The notes under the pieces were generated by a model. That model did no database searches. It was not told the DNA's origin and worked only from the letters and a program-made list of their open reading frames with translations. A stretch of 10,393 bases of DNA, from NCBI GenBank assembly GCA_022844575.1, contig JALHLL010000117.1, forward strand, positions 1-10,393, read 5' to 3'. Shown piece after piece: positions 7,197 through 10,393 of this stretch. This stretch comes from a bacterium (GTDB lineage Bacteria > Bacteroidota > Ignavibacteria > Kapaibacteriales > UBA961). The number at the start of each line of letters is the position of its first letter. The stretch's first letter is position 1. Both the position numbers and the translations under genes were made by a program.

Positions 7197-7226
7197 CAAA
7201 AATACGCTAACTTCCGAATGTGACAA
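7197..7226 (-). promoter_or_regulatory. Bacteroidota-type -33/-7 promoter of ffh
   Basis: On the minus strand the sequence reads TTG, 19 bases, then TATTTTTG (7204 down to 7197). This matches the TTG / TAnnTTTG promoter pattern of Bacteroidota primary sigma factor. It also reads as TTGTCA-16-TATTTT for a generic sigma-70 site. The predicted start near 7191 gives a leader of about 25 bases before the ffh ATG at 7165. Confidence 0.6.
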
Positions 7227-7257
7227 TACTTTTTGAGGGTAAAAATGTATTTATTAT

Positions 7258-7271
7258 GTTGATACGTCAAC
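7258..7271. promoter_or_regulatory. Inverted repeat in the ffh / J-protein divergent gap
   Basis: GTTGA-TACG-TCAAC is a perfect 5-bp inverted repeat with a 4-base centre. It lies upstream of the ffh promoter and about 47 bases before the J-domain gene start. It could be an operator for the plus-strand operon, but the short arms make chance plausible. The rest of the 152-base divergent gap is AT-rich, with a weak plus-strand candidate promoter: TTG at 7274-7276, 20 bases, then TAGTTTG. Confidence 0.25.
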
Positions 7272-7317
7272 TATTGTATTCCCCAAAAAAAAGAAGTAGT
7301 TTGCAATAAATATATGA

Positions 7318-7731
7318 ATGGAGTTTAGTGTAGTGGGGCAGTTGTGGAATAGAGTTAAACGATTTGCTCGTTTAAGTGCCGACGACATACGTATATCATC
7401 TGTCTCGGTTGAGAGTATATTCGATGAAGAGGATGATGCGCTGCGAAATGAAATTGATAGCTTATCGAATGGCAAAGAATCAACAAATAGATACCGTTAC
7501 AAGCATACATATACGAAAACAGAAACTGAATTGCAAAAATCGTATCGTATTTTGGATTTAACAATTACAGCTACGATTGACGAAATAAAGTCGGCTTACA
7601 AAAAGAAAATAAGAGAAGTTCATCCAGACTTGATGGTATCTAAACCAATGGATGAACAGGAAAAGGCAAAGCTAAAATCACGAGAACTTAATAGTGCTTA
7701 CACTTATTTGAAAAGAATAAGGAATTTTTAG
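7318..7731 (+). CDS. Small protein with C-terminal J-domain
   Basis: This 137-residue protein carries a J-domain at its C-terminal end (about residues 73-137). It opens with LQKSYRILDL, followed by basic helix II SAYKKKIREV, the essential HPD tripeptide at 102-104, and helix III with LKSRELNSAYTYLKRIR. J-domains stimulate DnaK ATPase and bring it to particular clients. There is no G/F linker, zinc domain or substrate-binding domain, so this is not DnaJ itself. The N-terminal ~70 residues are unrecognised, with an acidic middle (IFDEEDDALRNEID), and may bind the client or a partner. The start at 7318 lacks a good SD. Another ATG 4 bases upstream (7314) opens a different frame that stops after four codons. 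It probably heads an operon with the rhodanese (23-base gap) and the hydrolase. Confidence 0.8.
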   Translation: MEFSVVGQLWNRVKRFARLSADDIRISSVSVESIFDEEDDALRNEIDSLSNGKESTNRYRYKHTYTKTETELQKSYRILDLTITATIDEIKSAYKKKIREVHPDLMVSKPMDEQEKAKLKSRELNSAYTYLKRIRNF

Positions 7732-7742
7732 AGGAAAATAAT

Positions 7743-7749
7743 AAGGAAG
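7743..7749 (+). promoter_or_regulatory. Ribosome-binding site of the rhodanese gene
   Basis: AAGGAAG lies 5 bases before the ATG at 7755, a strong and well-placed SD that fixes this start. Confidence 0.7.
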
Positions 7750-7754
7750 TTACA

Positions 7755-8411
7755 ATGAATAAGGGGCTAATCCGCGAAGTATTACTCATTATTATGATAC
7801 CGGCTCTTGTCGGAATTTTATATCATGCTACAATTCGTGATCCTGAAAAGAGATTAGCATGGTTAAGGGAGAAACCTATTATTGATACTGTTTCAAACAC
7901 TGCTGTTTTCGGTGAAGATAGTACTCAAACAAATCCTACAGGTAATTCAGGTAAAGGTAATGATACTACTATCAATACTCCACTACCTAAACCTCCTGTT
8001 GAAATGAGTGACTCGGTTCCTAATGCTCCTGTGAAAACCCCACCCGTAGAAAATCCCATAATACCCACAAAACCGGAAGAAGTGAAGAAGAAAGCACTTG
8101 CTGTTACTTACCAACAGGTTGTACGCTTAAATGCGGATGAAAGTGTGCTTTTTTTTGATGCGAGGAATGAGCATGAGTTTACTGAAGGGACAATACCGAG
8201 AGCAAAAAATATTTTTGCAATGGATTTTGAAAAACATATACCTTATATTTTGGGTTTGGAAGATAAGAATGTGAGAATTGTAGTGTTTTGCGGTGGCGGA
8301 GATTGTGACCTCAGTCATGAATTATCGGATAAACTTATACAATTTGGTTTCACGAAAGTTTTTATTTATCTCGGTGGATATACCGAATGGAAAAGCAAAC
8401 AAGGGAAATAA
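7755..8411 (+). CDS. Membrane-anchored rhodanese-like protein
   Basis: This 218-residue protein has an N-terminal hydrophobic helix (about residues 8-23, VLLIIMIPALVGILYH), probably an uncleaved anchor. A low-complexity Pro/Thr/Asn/Lys linker follows (about 50-112), then a rhodanese domain (about 115-218). Domain markers are VLFFDARNEHEFTEGTIPRA, the cysteine loop FCGGGDCDLS with likely active Cys179, and a closing FIYLGGYTEW. Rhodanese domains transfer sulfane sulfur through a cysteine persulfide. The loop lacks the Arg of the usual C-x4-R-S/T pattern and has a second cysteine, Cys184; this 'C.GG.CD.S' form recurs in membrane-associated rhodaneses of Bacteroidota and relatives as I recall. 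With a short cytoplasmic N-terminus, the domain is probably periplasmic. The stop overlaps the next gene's ATG by one base (TAATG). Confidence 0.8.
   Translation: MNKGLIREVLLIIMIPALVGILYHATIRDPEKRLAWLREKPIIDTVSNTAVFGEDSTQTNPTGNSGKGNDTTINTPLPKPPVEMSDSVPNAPVKTPPVENPIIPTKPEEVKKKALAVTYQQVVRLNADESVLFFDARNEHEFTEGTIPRAKNIFAMDFEKHIPYILGLEDKNVRIVVFCGGGDCDLSHELSDKLIQFGFTKVFIYLGGYTEWKSKQGK
8401..8406 (+). promoter_or_regulatory. Ribosome-binding site deciding the hydrolase start
   Basis: AAGGGA lies 4 bases before the ATG at 8411. It sits inside the end of the rhodanese gene and supports 8411 rather than the in-frame ATG at 8387 as the hydrolase start. Confidence 0.55.
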
Positions 8412-9097
8412 TGAAAAAAACACTGTATATTCTTCATGGTGCACTTGGTGCTGCCGATCAACTGAAACCTTTAGCTGAATTACTGAATGATAATTACAAT
8501 ATTATAACACTTGATTTTGAAGGACATGGGCTTGGTGAAGAAGTTTCAAGACCATACAGAATGGAGTATTTTGCCGAGAATGTAGTAAATTCAATGAACG
8601 ATAATAATATTGAAACATGCCCCATATTCGGCTATAGTATGGGCGGATATGTTGGGTTGTATTGTGCGCTGAAATATCCTGAAAAAGTAGAATCCGTTAT
8701 TACATTAGGTACTAAATTTTATTGGACACCCGAAAATGCTGCTTCCGAAATAAAGAAACTAAACCCCGATATTATTGAGCAGAAGATACCTTCTTTTGCT
8801 GAAATTCTGAAAAAACGACATGAAAAGCATAATTGGAGAACTGTTCTTGAAAAAACAGCTGAAATGATGACTGATCTTGGAAATAACCCGACCCTTACGG
8901 AAAATGATGTTAGAGAGATTACAGCGAAATTATGTATAGGAGTTGCCGATAAAGATAATATGGTATCGGTAGAGGAAACGGCGCAGCTTGCAAGCACAAA
9001 TGAAAAAGCAGGATTTTATGTTTTACCGCACTCATTACACCCGATTGAGAAAGTGAATAATGAAATTCTTTCCCAAATTATCAGGCAGTTTGCATAA
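8411..9097 (+). CDS. Alpha/beta-fold hydrolase
   Basis: This 228-residue protein is a single-domain alpha/beta hydrolase. It opens with LYILHGALGAADQ, whose HGALG forms the oxyanion-hole loop, and LDFEGHGLG. The nucleophile elbow is GYSMGG with Ser76. The acid is probably Asp180 or Asp182 in GVADKDNMV, and the base His207 or His210 in PHSLHP. A short cap lies between about residues 100 and 165. Length and absence of a signal peptide suggest a cytoplasmic esterase or lyase of the MenH/BioH-like size class, but no substrate can be assigned. The start at 8411 is preferred: it has an SD, overlaps the rhodanese stop as TAATG, and gives the usual MKKTLYILHG beginning. The ATG at 8387 would add eight residues inside the upstream gene. 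No clear terminator is seen in the 56 bases before the convergent priA end. Confidence 0.85.
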   Translation: MKKTLYILHGALGAADQLKPLAELLNDNYNIITLDFEGHGLGEEVSRPYRMEYFAENVVNSMNDNNIETCPIFGYSMGGYVGLYCALKYPEKVESVITLGTKFYWTPENAASEIKKLNPDIIEQKIPSFAEILKKRHEKHNWRTVLEKTAEMMTDLGNNPTLTENDVREITAKLCIGVADKDNMVSVEETAQLASTNEKAGFYVLPHSLHPIEKVNNEILSQIIRQFA

Positions 9098-9153
9098 TAC
9101 GATAAATGTGTAATAGTTGGATAAGGAGTTTATCAATATTGGACAATTCCTAA

Positions 9154-10393
9154 CTACATTATCCCAAATGAATCTATGTCTATAGTCGTATGAACATTAC
9201 GATGGGCATATTTTTGATTATACACCGTTATTGCATGTCGAATATGTTCTCGCACCTGCTCGCCCGTCGGATCAAGTATTTTAATGTTTTTTATAATTAT
9301 CAATCGACGATATTTATTTCTTAATCGAACAATTGACGGCGAGGTAGGCCCGATATGGAAGAAGTTGTTTTGTCCTTTAGGCAATAAACTTGCAAAACGG
9401 TGTGCCAGATCATGAACCTGATGTTCATCCGTACCACTGAATTCAATGCTGATAAATCGGGCAAAAGGCGGATATAACGCTTGCTTACGCATTTGTAACT
9501 CATCAGAATAGAAGTGATGATACCCGGTTACAGCCGCCGCAAATATCGCTTGATGTTCAGCGTGACTTGTTTGAATAAGTACAGTCCCTTTTTTTTCATG
9601 CGTGCGTCCTGCACGTCCTGCAACCTGAGTTAGTAATTGATATGTCCGTTCCGAAGCGCGGAAGTCGGGCATAAATAATGATAAATCGGCATTGATAACA
9701 CCGACTAAAGTCACTCGCCCGAAATCAAGCCCCTTTGCAACCATTTGGGTTCCGATGAGAATATCCGTTTTACCTTCGGCAAAATCTTGTAATAACTTTC
9801 TATGTGAACCACGGCGCGATGTTGTGTCCAAATCCATTCGTGCAATATTCGGAGTAAAGCCCTGTTTAGTTAAAATATCATGTAGTTCTTCCTCAACTCT
9901 TTGTGTTCCGCTACCCGGGTCGTTTATCTCCAAACTTCCACACACCGTACATGCCCTTGGAGCTTCTTGTGCATAACCACAGTAGTGGCATCGCAACATT
10001 TCAGCTTTTTTATGATAGGTTAATGCAACGGAACAGTTCTTGCATTCAGGGACATGACCGCAATCAGGACATTCCAAGCGAGAAGCAAAACCCCTTCTAT
10101 TCTGAAAAAGAATAATGCCTTCTTTTGCTTGCAAACGTTCGCTTATAGCTTCCAATAACTCATTAGAAAAACCTTTCTGTACAGCCCTTCTTTTTCTTTG
10201 CTCTATCATATTGACTATTCGCACTTCGGGAAGTTGGGCATTATCCGCTCTCCCCGTTATTTCCAATAAATGATATTTACCCATTTGGGCATTGAAATAA
10301 CTTTCCATTGATGGCGTAGCTGAACCGAGAACAACAATCGCTTTTTCCATAACGCCGCGTACTATAGCACAATCTCTTGCCTGGTATCGTGGC
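9154..10393 (-). CDS. priA: Primosomal replication-restart helicase PriA, C-terminal part (5' end outside window)
   Basis: The frame is open to the window edge. Codons before the ATG at 10350 read PRYQARDCAIVRGV, which is conserved PriA sequence, so 10350 is internal and the gene continues beyond 10393. About 412 residues are visible. PriA reloads the replicative helicase at stalled forks. Visible elements are helicase motif III (VVLGSATPS), the zinc module of eight cysteines in four CxxC pairs (bases about 10071 down to 9940), the motif V region QMVAKGLDF, and motif VI QVAGRAGR. The C-terminal domain ends with a basic YRRLIIIKN stretch. Walker A, the DEAH box and the 3'-end-binding domain lie off the window. 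All eight zinc cysteines are intact. The gene is convergent with the hydrolase, with its stop TAG at 9154-9156. Confidence 0.96.
   Translation of the reverse strand, partial: PRYQARDCAIVRGVMEKAIVVLGSATPSMESYFNAQMGKYHLLEITGRADNAQLPEVRIVNMIEQRKRRAVQKGFSNELLEAISERLQAKEGIILFQNRRGFASRLECPDCGHVPECKNCSVALTYHKKAEMLRCHYCGYAQEAPRACTVCGSLEINDPGSGTQRVEEELHDILTKQGFTPNIARMDLDTTSRRGSHRKLLQDFAEGKTDILIGTQMVAKGLDFGRVTLVGVINADLSLFMPDFRASERTYQLLTQVAGRAGRTHEKKGTVLIQTSHAEHQAIFAAAVTGYHHFYSDELQMRKQALYPPFARFISIEFSGTDEHQVHDLAHRFASLLPKGQNNFFHIGPTSPSIVRLRNKYRRLIIIKNIKILDPTGEQVREHIRHAITVYNQKYAHRNVHTTIDIDSFGIM

Noticed and set aside
8387..8410. Eight-codon N-terminal extension of the alpha/beta hydrolase
   Set aside because: It lies within the rhodanese coding end; the ATG at 8411 has an SD, a TAATG overlap and a typical N-terminus.
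9123..9128. AAGGAG between the hydrolase and priA as an RBS of a small gene
   Set aside because: The only nearby start (TTG at 9139) stops after four codons; no other ORF follows.
9154..10350. 398-residue version of PriA starting at the ATG at 10350
   Set aside because: Codons before that ATG encode conserved PriA sequence and stay open to the window edge; the ATG is internal.
1..10393. CRISPR, insertion sequence, phage, toxin-antitoxin or tRNA genes
   Set aside because: No regularly spaced repeats, terminal inverted repeats, transposase or toxin motifs, or cloverleaf sequences were found; intergenic gaps are all about 150 bases or less.

Overview
The window is ordinary, densely packed chromosomal DNA from a member of the Bacteroidota/Chlorobiota (FCB) lineage. 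The main evidence is a PorZ-like type IX secretion (T9SS) protein with a C-terminal T9SS sorting-like domain. Supporting evidence is a DUF1573-like surface protein, a bS16 ribosomal protein with a long basic tail, and a Bacteroidota-style -33/-7 promoter in front of ffh. The DNA looks AT-rich, but I did not compute this. Deep FCB branches such as Ignavibacteria or Kapabacteria are possible, but the sequence here does not decide the genus. I see no mobile element, phage gene, tRNA, rRNA or CRISPR array.

Layout. (1) Positions 1-4359, plus strand: the 3' end of a DUF1573-type protein, dps, a 75-base gap, then porZ, ruvX and lolD joined by two ATGA start/stop overlaps. The set combines an envelope beta-sandwich protein, iron/oxidative protection, a T9SS surface component, a Holliday-junction resolvase-like nuclease and the ATPase of an outer-membrane lipoprotein release pump. 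(2) Positions 4362-5240, minus strand: a transglutaminase-like protein with an unassigned N-terminal part, convergent with lolD with only 2 bases between the stops. (3) Positions 5331-7226, minus strand: ffh then rpsP, with a good promoter upstream of ffh and a perfect 12-bp hairpin terminator after rpsP. (4) Positions 7318-9097, plus strand: a small protein with a C-terminal J-domain, a membrane-anchored rhodanese and an alpha/beta hydrolase, tightly spaced and probably one operon divergent from ffh. (5) Positions 9154-10393, minus strand: the C-terminal part of the primosomal helicase PriA, whose 5' end lies outside the window.

The genes fall into envelope biogenesis (DUF1573, PorZ, LolD), protein targeting and translation (Ffh, bS16, J-protein), DNA maintenance (RuvX, PriA) and stress or sulfur chemistry (Dps, rhodanese). 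I do not see a clear new multi-gene system. The items most worth a second look are the transglutaminase-like protein's unassigned N-terminus, the porZ-ruvX-lolD coupling, a full anti-Shine-Dalgarno match inside porZ and the rhodanese with an atypical active-site loop.
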